Below are positions 38,880-48,059 of a DNA stretch of 64,000 nucleotides, one piece after another. The notes below the pieces were generated by a model. That model saw only the letters and a list, made by a program, of their open reading frames with translations. It was not told the origin of the DNA and did no database searches. The DNA is from Paraspadella gotoi (lineage: Eukaryota > Chaetognatha), in assembly GCA_051294375.1 (NCBI GenBank), contig CM119271.1, positions 7,492,162 to 7,556,161 on the forward strand, written 5' to 3'. Position numbers and translations under genes: made by a program. How positions within the stretch are numbered: the first letter of the stretch is position 1; each line of letters starts with the position of its first letter.

Positions 38880-41800
38880 AGAGAGAGAGAGGAGAGAGAG
38901 AGAGAGATGAAGAGCACGAGACAGTGGTGTTACAAGCATTCTGAGTAAAAAGAACCGTTTTTTTAACGTTTTTCCTTCATCTTCTTTTTTCAACAAATGT
39001 TATCTTCGTTTTCGGCTTTGAGAAAGCTTTTCTTTCTTTTTACTTTTAAATTCCCCTTGAAAAGAGACTCTTCGGGAAGAGTGTTGTCTGTCGTTTGTTA
39101 TCATGATTTAATTTACTACTTTTTTTTTAGCTTTTTTTTACTCGCGGATTTTTCTGACAAGAAACGAGAAATAAAACAAATAAAACGGGCGATAAAACGC
39201 GGTCGAGGCATTTTTCCCAAGAGTGAAGTAGTGACCGCGCGGTTGGCAGGACGCGGCAATTTTATTATGTTATTAACGGAGATGGAAACTTTAGTTTATA
39301 AAAAAAATTTAAATATTAAAATTTAATGCAATACGTCCACCCGAGCATAAAAACATAAAGAAAACCGCTAAGTTAAAACGATCCAACTCACACCGGGAAC
39401 ACACCGACGACCGACCTGCTTCAAGGCTTTTGACGCCGCTTTCACCGTCTCAAAGACACGACGGTTTTGATGGCGCAGATTTTCTTGGAACCGCGTTATC
39501 TCCGGTTCCGCCGACGCCAGCAGGGTCGATTCCAGTTCCATGGCCAACGAGGCCGGGCCCGCGCCAACGGATAACGGCGCCAGAGTCGCGCCGCCGCCGA
39601 GGAACCGAAATCCGGCGTCAAAACCGGCGAAGCGAGTGGGCGATGCCGCCAACAGCTGGCGGTGGCAGAGGAGACAATGGAGTGATTAACGACGGAGGAA
39701 TTAGCAGGGAAAAAAGGAAAAAGGAGAAAGAAGAGCAGAAATTTAAGGAAAGTACATAGCGAAGTGGGGAGAGGAGACGTAGGAAGAATCTCCAAATTTA
39801 ACTTAAAGTGGTAAGAAAATTGTTAAGTTTAATGAATTGTCTATTGCCAATATTTTCAACGTATTTTAATAAATTATTAATACATTAAGTCCTTTATATT
39901 ACTATACCTATAGTCATCGGGATAGACGCGTAATATAAAGGATAATGTAGAGATATTAATAATTTATTAAAATACGTTGAAATTTAAAATAATTTAAAAA
40001 CTACGGAGACAATTATTTGTGCATTTAGTCAAACAAAAGTCAAACATCTCCTTACCGAATCCTTGGCCGACGACTCGACAACCACTTTGGGCGACAACTT
40101 CCGCTCGAGATTCTTGACGTTCTTTCGACTCTCATCCAACATCTCGACGGCGACGGTGTGGTCCTGACGAAGTTCTCCCAACTCCTGCGTCAACTCGCGC
40201 TGAGTCTCCCGCGCTGCCAGCAGATGCAGCTGTAGTTCTTCCTTTTCGAGAGCCTGACGCTGCGACGTGAATTAACAAGTTATTTTTAAGAAAAATTTTA
40301 ATAATAGCTTTGACAATATAGATGAAATAGCTCCTTCGCTTTCATTCGCAATTCACAATTGGGGCGTTCACCTTAAGTTCATTGGAACTGTCGCACATCT
40401 GACTAAGCATCGATGTAATGTCTTGCTGTTGATGCAAACACTCTTCGGTCTTGAGCTGAAGTTTTTGCAGCAACTGCGCGTTGCGGCGGTCGCTCTCTCG
40501 AAGCTGCCGCACCACGTCGTCGACGAGAGCCGACTCGCGAGCCTCTGCCTCTTCTTCAGCCAATTCAATCGATGAGGCCGTACTCTTAAAATCAATGATA
40601 ATTTTAAAAATATAAAAAAATATTACAATGAAGCTATTCGCGACAACGTCCATTCAAAGTCAATACCTTTAGTTTTTCGTTTTCTTGTTGCAGTTGTTCA
40701 ATTTTCTTTTGAAGATTATCGACTTTCGCTTTAGAGGCCTCACCGTCTAAGAAAAGAGGGAAAAGACAAACAAAAGTACAACGCACCAATTGAATAATTC
40801 AGTTTAAATGATTGAAATATTTTATTTTTATTTTTGGAAGAAAGCATTCCCACCTTTTCGGCCTTCATCGTCTTTTGGTTTCACGGCATAAAGAGATGTG
40901 AGGTCCTCCACCGAATCGCTGTTCATTTGTTGGTTTAAAACGCGGATTAAATCAGTCTTCATTGACGCTTCGTGACGAAGTTGGGAAACCTTCAATTTAA
41001 CCGGAAATTAAAACACGAGGGTCATTTTCATATTTTACCTTTTTAAATTTATGGTCATTAAACAACGGTAACTAAATAAATTCTGAACGTGTCTTTCAAG
41101 ACCTGCTCTGTCAACGAGTGCACCCGTTCCTCAAGATCCTCGTTGCGAATTCTCTGCTGTTTGTTCTCCTCCAACAGAGACTGTCCGATCCTGGCGGCCA
41201 GTTCCAGGTCTGCCTCCTTTTCGCGCAGCAGCGCCACCATCATTTCGGGATCGGAGTAGGTTTTCGTCATGGCAGACAAGCGGCATCCGCTTTGAAAGAA
41301 AGGAGTTGAAAACAAATAAGGAAAGATTGTGTGCGAAATGAGAATGCTTATGTAGAAAATGCCCCTATATGCCTATAATCGAATGCTTTGAAACATAGAG
41401 ATAAGATTTAGGTAATTTCGAGCGAGTGTAAAATTTATTTATTATTTGGCTCCATTGTTTATGTGTCATCGTTTGTTGATACGGGTTTCTGATTATTTGA
41501 AAAAAAAAATCGATTTGACCACATTAACCTTTCTTATAGAGGCAGGGATGGACATTTCTTTCTTATCTCTGAAATTCTTATTCTTTTTCCTGTCTCTTTT
41601 GAATTTCTTTACCGAAGAATTTCTTGATTATTTTCCCCTGGAATCGAATCGCCACCAAAACAGATTTGGGCGAAAGATAAAAAAAACCAGAGGAAAAACC
41701 TTTTTCCAAAAAAACTAAGAAAGTAAGAAGGAAAAGGGACGTTAACTGAATATTTTGACCAAAAAAGATTAAAAAAAAAAAAGGAAAATGAAATGTTTAC

Positions 41801-43245
41801 TAATAAAAAAGAGAGAACTGAAGAGACAGTAATAATTGTTATGTGTTAGTGACAGAACCGTCCAATATAAGCAGTCCCTGAGCTTCGGATCAGGCGAAGT
41901 GAATGACTTGCCTCCGGCACGGTTGGTGGAATTTAGTCCACCATAGAACCTTATAACGGGTTCAAAGGCCGGTTTAAAATAAAAATTGTCAACGGAGTCC
42001 AAGCAGTCGTAGTGTGGGTCACCTCAAAAGAAAGAAGCCGAGTGTCGCCTCGATCTGCTCCTCGGAAAGATCGAGTCGTCTGCCGATCTCCTCCGTCGAC
42101 AGAACCGGGAATTCCAAGGTGCCCGTCGGATCATCGAAATCTGACGCAGAGGGTGGTGGTGGTGGTGGTGGTGGTGGTGGTGAAGGGATTGAGAAGGGAT
42201 AAGGACAAAAAATGGATGAACGGTTAACCAAGTCGAAATTCTAATTCGAGGATCATTTCGACAACACGGTTTCAGTTAATGTCACGCTTTCGATGCACTT
42301 TTAGTTCATATATTTGTATATTAATATAGTGGACGACAAGTAGTATGCAAAGTTATTCGAGAGTCGACACATTTCATTTCCGAATAAACTATAAAGATAT
42401 AATGAGTTTTTGTTTTCCAGTGAAACGAAATTACATGATTGCGTGAGTCGGATTTTTAGTTGGTGGGAACTCACCGGGATTTATTTTTTTTCTAAATCAT
42501 GAGATTTGAGATATTTCTGTTATAAAAATTATTGATTTAATGAGAGATTGATGGCGATTAAGATTCTCCTTTAACTCACCTCTAAGTTTGTACAAAACCG
42601 GCGAACACTGTTCCTCCACTTCAGTGCGGTTTGGAGTATCTCGGAGTTCCCTCGATAAACCTGCAATCCAGAAATTATTTAGGCTTTTCGATTTTATCAT
42701 CGACGTAATAGACTATAATTTGATAATTGAGTCCAAGATTAACGTATAACACAAACACACACACTCTCTCATCTTTAATATTAATTACCTTAATGGATAA
42801 TTTTTGTTTTGGTTTACTAATTAAACCCATTATAATTTATATCAAATGCTTTACTTTTTCATTGTCTTTTCTCTTCTTCTCACCTCCGGAACAAGTTAAA
42901 TAATTCAGAAGATCATTGCTACAGAATCCTTTTTCGTCCACCAGTTCCAGAGGATTCTGCCGCGAAACGTCTGTCAAATATCATTGATCTTATGAATTGA
43001 AAACATTCTTCGTAATTTGCACATCATCTATTAGTAGTGGCCAATGTCTTCACGAAACTTAAAAAAAACCAATTGTATATTATTTTTTTAGATGGATTGA
43101 AATCAACCTTACTTCAAAACACCGAGTTATTGCTTAAGTGCGACAATTTCGCATAATTCAGAAATTAACTTTATAATCGATGCTAATGAAAATATGTTTT
43201 ACTCATCATGATCATTTCTTGTTAATTTCTTGTTATTTTCTTACC
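17319..43245 (-). CDS. TRAK1: Trafficking kinesin-binding protein (TRAK/Milton), whole gene
   Basis: TRAK/Milton links kinesin-1 and dynein to the mitochondrial GTPase Miro for mitochondrial transport. I built about 20 exons running leftward whose phases all agree. In order: an N-terminal segment with QIEATLGFFLL (human TRAK has QIEETLKYFLL); the HAP1_N coiled coil with MTKTYSDPEMM and LELAARIGQSLLEENK; a RRVFETVKAASKALKQ segment; a long Ser/Thr-rich region; PGSTDLDAAIARIRRLRR; PERLEIVKPLRGSVTLQTW (human PEKLQIVKPLEGSATLHHW); an acidic DFEEDDDETDD; and a C-terminal exon ending at TAA (17,319). Exons 2-20 encode about 1,380 residues, longer than vertebrate TRAKs, mostly through low-complexity insertions. 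The span includes a second, damaged copy of the middle exons, which I take as an assembly duplicate. Family assignment is firm; the exon 1 start is not. Confidence 0.85.
17934..20236 (-). other. Unique part of the last TRAK intron
   Basis: Contains purine-rich DNA, a 25-N gap at 18,449-18,473 and a GC-rich patch near 19,970-20,100. The long plus-strand open frames at 18.6-19.7 kb lack recognisable domains and lie inside the intron, so I do not call them genes. Confidence 0.5.
20637..20874 (-). CDS. TRAK1: TRAK exon 19 (left-copy version, complete)
   Basis: The acceptor TCGCCAG leads into a Thr-rich run, then TYSFNEDVAQLARATETSG, Gly-rich sequence and ASAAVQLSEQ before a GTTTTC donor. The entry phase 2 matches exon 18 and the exit phase 0 matches the last exon. 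Two compensating single-base differences from the right copy (30,741 downward) put part of the left version out of frame. The right copy is clean there but is cut by an N gap at 30,373-30,569, so the exon is best read as a composite of both. Confidence 0.6.
21402..26425 (-). pseudogene. TRAK1: Second, frame-damaged set of TRAK exons 12-18
   Basis: Counterparts of the right-copy exons lie at about 25,686-26,425, 25,248-25,408, 24,822-25,000, 24,106-24,226, 23,144-23,284, 21,916-22,042 and 21,402-21,651. Exon lengths differ from the right copy by one to a few bases in most cases (for example 740 vs 741, 121 vs 122, 127 vs 126, 250 vs 252), which breaks frame. The pattern (single-base changes, exons and introns alike) suits uncorrected long-read consensus more than a true pseudogene. 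It is not expected to be a working gene by itself. Confidence 0.6.
24450..24512. repeat. Truncated copy of the dispersed ~130 bp repeat (left block)
   Basis: Matches the first ~60 bp of the repeat at 948-1,082 and 6,828-6,958 (TATGAAATTGGTACAACC onward). It ends in an AT-rich tail and sits in a TRAK intron. Confidence 0.6.
27541..28562. other. Leader region before the retroelement-like frame, unique to the left copy
   Basis: AT-rich DNA that replaces the TRAK intron sequence found after the right block. A hairpin GTAGAGA...TCTCTAC lies near 27,950-27,975. I see no gene. It could be the 5' end or LTR of the retroelement that follows, but I found no matching second LTR. Confidence 0.4.
28563..29700 (+). 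mobile_element. Decayed BEL/Pao-like LTR-retrotransposon gag region
   Basis: Broken open frames at 28,563-28,868, 28,878-29,315 and 29,376-29,703 encode, in order, a region with no recognised domain, a coiled-coil segment (EIKQLREELDSTKEELENER) and a Cys/His-rich part. The Cys/His part shows a pattern from 29,377 resembling a zinc knuckle with one residue missing, and a second CCHC-type pattern at about 29,475-29,520 split by frameshifts. A following basic-His motif is typical of BEL/Pao gag proteins. No protease, reverse transcriptase or integrase frame is visible before the gap at 30,024. The element is inactive as it stands. Confidence 0.5.
30024..30048. other. 25-N assembly gap at the start of the right duplicate
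   Basis: Exactly 25 Ns. The sequence right after it (AAACGAGAACGAATTTTAT) matches the left copy at about 20,239, so the right duplicate begins at this gap. Several other gaps in the window are also exactly 25 N, which suggests a scaffolder's placeholder length. Confidence 0.85.
31675..36505 (-). CDS. TRAK1: TRAK exons 12-18 (intact right copy)
   Basis: Exons: 35,765-36,505 (Ser/Thr-rich, 247 residues, starts GGRRSNAAYLTQTASES); 35,327-35,487 (GRPGVPGSTDLDAAIARIRR); 34,909-35,082 (SSSRLDDDSDASAAGGEAWN); 34,194-34,315 (RRRDRSPSGFDETDGAEEED ... MSLDSLSMF); 33,413-33,550 (PERLEIVKPLRGSVTLQTW); 32,191-32,316 (acidic DFEEDDDETDDFF); and 31,675-31,926. Entry and exit phases agree at every junction (1/1, 0/0, 0/0, 2/2, 2/2, 2/2, 2/2) and all borders are GT-AG. 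The PERLEIVKPLRGS and acidic motifs match the TRAK C-terminal half in order. Exon 31,675-31,926 contains two tandem copies of a 14-residue unit. Confidence 0.8.
34537..34598. repeat. Truncated copy of the dispersed ~130 bp repeat (right block)
   Basis: Same position and truncation as the copy at 24,450-24,512. It was therefore already in the locus before the two block copies separated. Confidence 0.6.
37620..38516. repeat. Microsatellites in a TRAK intron
   Basis: (CT)n arrays at about 37,608-37,685 and 37,897-37,970, a poly-T run near 37,846-37,868, and an Asp/Glu-type GACGAC array near 38,270-38,370. No coding exon was identified between TRAK exons 12 and 11. Confidence 0.6.
38517..42970 (-). 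CDS. TRAK1: TRAK exons 2-11 (HAP1_N coiled coil and Milton region)
   Basis: Exons 2-11: 42,884-42,970; 42,580-42,660; 42,023-42,140; 41,103-41,289; 40,854-40,989; 40,667-40,746; 40,372-40,584; 40,056-40,259; 39,416-39,655; 38,517-38,748. They encode CSNDLLNYLTC, SPVLYKLRDFDDP, SEEQIEATLGFFLL, then the coiled coil from MTKTYSDPEMM through KEADLELAARIGQSLLEE, VSQLRHEASMK, QLQLKTEECLHQQQDITSML and ELTQELGELRQDHTVAVEML, and finally RFQENLRHQNRRVFETVKAA. Reading phase is preserved at every junction. Exon 11 (38,517-38,748) is acidic and Gly-rich with no clear vertebrate match, but its phase fits both neighbours. This is the kinesin- and dynein-adaptor half of the protein. Confidence 0.85.
41816..41955. 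mobile_element. Internally deleted tRNA-like SINE copy
   Basis: Shares GAAGAGACAGTAATAATTG ... AGCAGTCCCTGAGCTTCGG with the copies at 54,305 and 54,659, and the terminal TAGTCCACCAT. The central tRNA-like part is missing. It lies in a TRAK intron. Confidence 0.65.
42153..42181. repeat. (TGG)n microsatellite
   Basis: About nine GGT/TGG units in a TRAK intron immediately upstream of exon 4. Confidence 0.9.
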
Positions 43246-43480
43246 TAAACTCGCTACTGCCGCCTTCTTTTTCCCCCCAGGGTCGCTCGTTTCGGAGATC
43301 GTCGTCGCCGCAGACGCCGTGGGTTGCGATGACACCGGCGTCGACAACGAAGAATCAAGTCCAGAAACCGGACGATCACGTCGACGGCGGCGCTCGGCGG
43401 CGTCGCTTTCGGTCGACGCCAGGATGACGCCGAGTCGAAAACGGCGTCGTCGTGCCGAGAATTTTTGATTTTGAAGAGGA
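43245..43480 (-). CDS. TRAK1: Candidate TRAK exon 1 (start unresolved)
   Basis: A frame ending KKKAAVASL runs into a good GTAAGA donor at 43,243-43,244 in phase 1, the phase exon 2 requires. Upstream it is Ser/Thr/Ala-rich (SSLSTPVSSQPTASAATTI) and then Arg-rich. An ATG near 43,490 reads MISLSSSKSKILGTTTPF in another frame that stops inside the exon. Either a base error separates the two frames or the real start is elsewhere. Confidence 0.4.
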
Positions 43481-44752
43481 TAACGAGATCATGGACGGTT
43501 TTTCACGAATGTTTTATTGCTTTACAATTTTTGTTGATGCTTTAGATTTGCTTTCAAAAGTCTTCTAGCAACTTGGGGTTAAAAATTGAGCTCAAAATAT
43601 AAGGACGGCGGACGCTGCTTCATCGTCCAAGTCCTTCAAAGAAGTGACCTTGCCGACGACCGCCTCATCTACATTCGTCGTCCGAATTGTCTCAAACCCA
43701 GGAGATATAATTCGACGAACTTCGTATGACTCGACGAAGTTTTAACGCAAAAATATTAAAAGAGCGTACTGCGACGTTAGGGAGTTACTGTAGTGTTAGG
43801 GTTTATAGTCCGAAACTACGAAGGCATGAATCAAGTTTTTCATTTGTTGCTCATTTTATAGTTGACGCCCTTGGGAGGTCCGCGCCAGAAGATTTTGAGG
43901 TAATAACAGTCTTCGATAAATAACGAACGCCCGTTCGATATAAGCGATGAATTATCACGGGTCGATGAACCTTTTCTGATCGCACCATAGACGAGAGATG
44001 AGGTCCATACAATTGGCCCAATCGGACGGAGTCGCTCTCCAAAGTCCAACTTTAACCCGGTTTAAGAATTCCCCCCCCCCTTGAATTCATACCTCTTCTT
44101 CTTCGATCCACAGCATACTGGTTGCCCTTGACGTTCGAGATGAGATGATCCAACCAACCCGGTCGTGGAGTTCAAAACCAAACCCGCCGCCCCGATTTCT
44201 GCTATCGCTATCGCTATCGCTATCGAATGAGTAATCGACTTCGTCAAAGCCTTTCGACGTGAGGGCCTTTTATTTTTAGGTCGTCGACTCTATCTCTATC
44301 CTCTCGCTCTCTCGGTGAAAACTGACTCGTCTCTCTCAGCCAATCCGCGTCCACCGCTTTGACTTCTCTTCCCGTTCCCGTCCACTCAACACTTTCGTCT
44401 CTTCTCCGTGGAGATCTATTAAATACGGAGGCCGAAAAGGATGTAATAAAAAAAGGTCGTCTACGTCTCTGTCTCTGTCTTTTCCTGTCACTCTCCGGCT
44501 CAAATCCGCGTACGGTCGTGACCCAACCAGGAGGAACGGGTTTGTCCACTAACTCTCTCCGGAATCCGCCACGAAAGCACGGCTGACTTTTTTTCTCTCT
44601 TTGAATATATGGGAATACGGGGGGTGGAAACGACGGAATTTATCGATTTTTATTACATTTTGTTATTGTCTTCTCTTTTAATAGTGCTTTATCCCTTTTT
44701 ATTGCCTATTAGGGACCCATTTTCTTTAACGTGAACGCCAGGAAAATCCACA
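43481..44752. promoter_or_regulatory. Head-to-head upstream region of TRAK and LAMP
   Basis: TRAK runs left from about 43.5 kb and LAMP runs right from 44,753, so this ~1.2 kb contains the 5' untranslated regions and probably both promoters. It has a TCGCTA tandem near 44,200-44,225 and CpG-rich pyrimidine DNA at 44,250-44,580. No TATA box or specific site can be assigned with confidence. A short minus-strand frame at 43,597-43,740 is discussed under findings. Confidence 0.4.
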
Positions 44753-46141
44753 ATGAAGAAATTCGCAATTTTGATCGGCGTCCTTGGGATTTTCTTGACT
44801 GGTAAGTAACAACGAACCTGTTTTTTATTTCTTTTCTTCACGTTCTAAACTAAAGTTAATTATAGTTTGTATAATTTATTTAAATACTTGAGATAGCTGT
44901 TGTCCAAGTTGACCTTTTTAAACATTTCTAGGCGAATTGACATGGGCGCTATCTTCAAACGGTACTGAGGTTTCTACCCAAGCCCCTACACAACCGCCAA
45001 CGCAAGCGCCTACACAAGCACCAACACAAGCACCCTCGACCGGGACGGCAGCGCCAGTCACGCCTACAACGGCCCCGGCGCCAACGACGGCCCCGCTCCC
45101 TCCCGCAAAGAAGAGAACGTTTGAATTGAAGACGGAAGGAGGAAAGCTCTGTGCCAAACTTGAATTGGCTGGCAGAATCAAAGATCTGAAGGTACAACTC
45201 ATTCTGTTCGTATGGTGAATGGGGGTTCCTCAAACATTAAGTTAAAACTTGATGTTTCGTAAAACTAAACATTGATATAATATGAGTTTAACTATTCAAA
45301 AATTATGATTATTTGAAAATATTATATATTTAAAGTTTAGTCTTTCTCGATTTTTCTTTCCAGCTTTCGGTCGACATTCCCCAGGATGCTAACTACACTG
45401 GCAATTGTAGCAATACATTCACTTTGACTTTCGGCAAAACCGAGATTTCGTTCGATTTCTCCTCGGTATAATCTGTTTGTTTTTTTTTAGATTCGTGCAA
45501 GCAATTCGATCAATCTTTGTTTACTTGTTATTTTACTTAGGACACCCAAGAATGGGAAATTAACGCGATCGACGTGAAGTTCGACGGTAAGATGATCAAA
45601 GTTTAATTTTTACTTTTAACAAAATCAACATCGTCCACGTTTCTCTGACAGGAAAACAATTGGAGTTCCTTTACAACGACACCAAATCGCGCTTGGGAAA
45701 CTGCTACTGGTAATGAATTGCATGCTGATTTTTGGTCAGTTTTTTTACTTTGAAATTTTTGAAAATGTAATGTTTTCTCCGACAGGTGCAACGCCGTCAA
45801 CAAGCTGGAATCGAATGGAGTTGACTTTGAAATTAGTCACTTCAAGTTCCAACCTTTTATGGATCAGTCTAAAGATTCTGATTTTGGACGAGGTGATTTT
45901 AAGAAAGATTAATACTAGATAACTTACATTCCATGGTTTTCATCATGTAGACAGTTTTGTTAATTTTCTTTTACATGATACTTTCCGTTTCCTTTCAGCA
46001 AACCGATGCCGCAAAGACAAGGAGGTGAACAACGTGGTTCCCATCGCCGTTGGCGCGGCTTTGGCGGCGCTTGTTGTAATCGTTCTTATTCTCTACCTGA
46101 TCGGCCGACGAAAGCATCAGAAGGGCTACCAGACCGTCTGA
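44753..46141 (+). CDS. LAMP1: Lysosome-associated membrane glycoprotein (LAMP family)
   Basis: Seven exons: 44,753-44,801; 44,932-45,191; 45,364-45,465; 45,541-45,586; 45,652-45,709; 45,786-45,892; 45,999-46,141. All are GT-AG and in phase, giving 254 residues. Order: signal peptide MKKFAILIGVLGIFLTG; a mucin-like Thr/Pro hinge with tandem TQAP repeats (about residues 30-75); one LAMP luminal domain with conserved-type Cys (KLCAKLE, GNCSNTF, NCYWCN, NRCRKD); a transmembrane helix (VPIAVGAALAALVVIVLILY); and a short basic tail ending GYQTV. The Gly-Tyr-X-X-hydrophobic end is the classical lysosomal sorting signal of LAMPs. Vertebrate LAMP1/2 have two luminal domains; this has one, like CD68 or LAMP3. 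The gene symbol is by family, not orthology. Confidence 0.88.
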
Positions 46142-46705
46142 GCGAACGGCCCTGTCTGCGCCACGCCGGGTGCACTTGGGCGATCTCTGTGTTAAACTTT
46201 CGTCTTCAAAAATTAAAAAAAACCTGGTGCAAGTTTTTATTTGGAAAAAAAAAATAGCGAGAATTAGAATTTCTGGAGGAATGTGATTTCTTTAACTTTT
46301 TTTTTTATTTACCAGACTTCTATTTTCACTTGTGCCCCTCCTGGAAGTTGGATCTTTTTTACGATATGAATCGCGTAAGACTCTCCTTATTCTACTATAA
46401 AAACGATAGATGGGTTGCGATTCACAATCACTGGTTTTGATAGTCTTTTTTTTAGTTTAGTTCTTTCGCAATTTGTAGCGGCTGGGTCTTTTTTCCGTGC
46501 GCCACTTGAAGCACATTTTAATTAATTTTTAAGTGTTTTGATTATCAAGTTTCGTTAAGTTCATTTTCCGATCTGATTAACTTGAATCTCTTCAACTTAA
46601 CTTATCAAAACAGTTGAAAACATTCGACTTCAAGTAAGATTCCTAAAAACAATTCCACTGTAAATTTGTATTAAATTGTAATTTTTACTGCTCACTGTTT
46701 CGTTA

Positions 46706-46711
46706 AATAAA
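46706..46711 (+). terminator. Candidate polyadenylation signal AATAAA for LAMP
   Basis: The first clear AATAAA downstream of the LAMP stop, about 565 bp after it, in AT-rich sequence. No cleavage site can be verified. Confidence 0.35.
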
Positions 46712-46824
46712 CCGTTTTATCTTAATAATTGCTTCATTTTTTCTACCGAGTGCATGTACCGTCAAGTGCTGTAATATTAAGGAAGTGCCCCTTTTATTTA
46801 TTTTGATATTTCTAAATATAATAA

Positions 46825-47748
46825 TACATGGTGACAATTTTACAAGCGCCGGTAGAAATATGCTGTCATTTGCAAACCAGTGGTCATTTTATTGATTTTA
46901 AAAATTAGTTGAGTAGAACATATTAAAGTCATTTGTGTTCAAATTTTATATTGATCAGTTAAGATATGCTTTGGCAATGAGTGGAGAAAGTTGGCTTGTA
47001 AAACCGGGTTTCATTTTCCAACTCACTGTTTTTAAATTCTTTTTTTTTTTAACTTTTAGTTATTTTTTAAACAAAGTATTTATTAAGATATTAACATTAT
47101 TAATATCCTCAGAAAGCCCTTTAAAAAATGAAGAGAATGATATACTTATGAAAGCTCTAACATAAAAATTAAGCTGCCCAGCCTTGGTTTAATTAAGAGT
47201 CAAAAGTTAATTATTTAAAATTTTAAATCTTTTTTTAAAATATATGACCTGATTAAATTATTATAACATAAAATATTATTATTTATATAAGTATCATGAA
47301 AGAGCCTAAAAAAAAGATTTAAGATAGCCAATCACAATTTGATAAAAATCTTAAATTTATCCTCCAGCTATTGATTTTTGGAAAGATGTTTTGTTTTTGA
47401 GTATCCTAATTAAATTAAAGCTGGGCCAGTTAAATTTTATACTACAGTATTTGTTTTCAAAAGATAATAATATTAATATTATTTTATTTCAAATTTCTTC
47501 AGAAAACTTATTGAAAGTAAGAAAAAAAAATTGAATTTAAAAAAGTGAGTTAGAAAATGAAACCCGATTTTACAAGCCAACTTTCTCTACTCATTGCCAA
47601 GGCATATCTTAACTGATCAATATAAAATTTGAACACATAAATGACTTTAATATATTCTACTCGACTAATTTTTAAAATTTATGAAATAACCACTGGTTTG
47701 CAAATGACAGCGTATTTCTACCGGCGCTTGTAAAATTGTCACCATGTA
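46825..47748. mobile_element. 920 bp long-terminal-inverted-repeat (foldback) element with TA flanks
   Basis: Left arm from 46,827 (CATGGTGACAATTTTACAAG) is the reverse complement of the right arm ending at 47,746. The arms are strongly similar for about 215 bp each (to about 47,045 and from about 47,528). A weaker inverted match continues inside (GCTGCCCAGCCTT near 47,172 against AAGCTGGGCCAG near 47,420). TA lies directly outside both ends, as with Tc1/mariner target duplications. There is no transposase frame, so it is a non-autonomous MITE or foldback element. Confidence 0.8.
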
Positions 47749-47799
47749 GTTGTGGTGTTGCGGTATATTCAGTGAATATTATTCACCGCCTCACGTCCA

Positions 47800-47985
47800 T
47801 CCATCCCATTGCCATTGGCTAAGACTTCCCTCTGCGTTGGCAAAGCGAGACCGTCCTAGGGTAACCGCGCCAGTGACTGGAGGCGTCACTGAGGGTCGGA
47901 AGCCCCCAAAGTCAACAGTGAGGTGCCCCATCCTAATGGGCATCACGGGCAACCCGGCAGTTGCCCTCGTGGCTTATTTTTACAT
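47800..47985. repeat. GC-rich structured repeat
   Basis: A GC-rich island in AT-rich DNA, directly right of the foldback element. A 30-35 bp core (GTCACTGGCGCGGTTACCC in reverse complement, then AGGACGGTCTCGC) recurs at 9,741-9,775 next to a large gap. A hairpin CACGGGCAAC...GTTGCCCTCGTG is followed by TTATTTTT. It is a dispersed repeat or small structured RNA-derived sequence; class unknown. Confidence 0.5.
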
Positions 47986-48059
47986 TCGCCGACGGATTTT
48001 GTCATCTTTTTTTTTCCGTTACCCAAAAATGAAAAGGGTAGAAAATTTTATTATAAATT

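Noticed and set aside
41769-42002. 77-codon minus-strand frame right after TRAK exon 4
   Set aside because: It translates the SINE copy in the TRAK intron.
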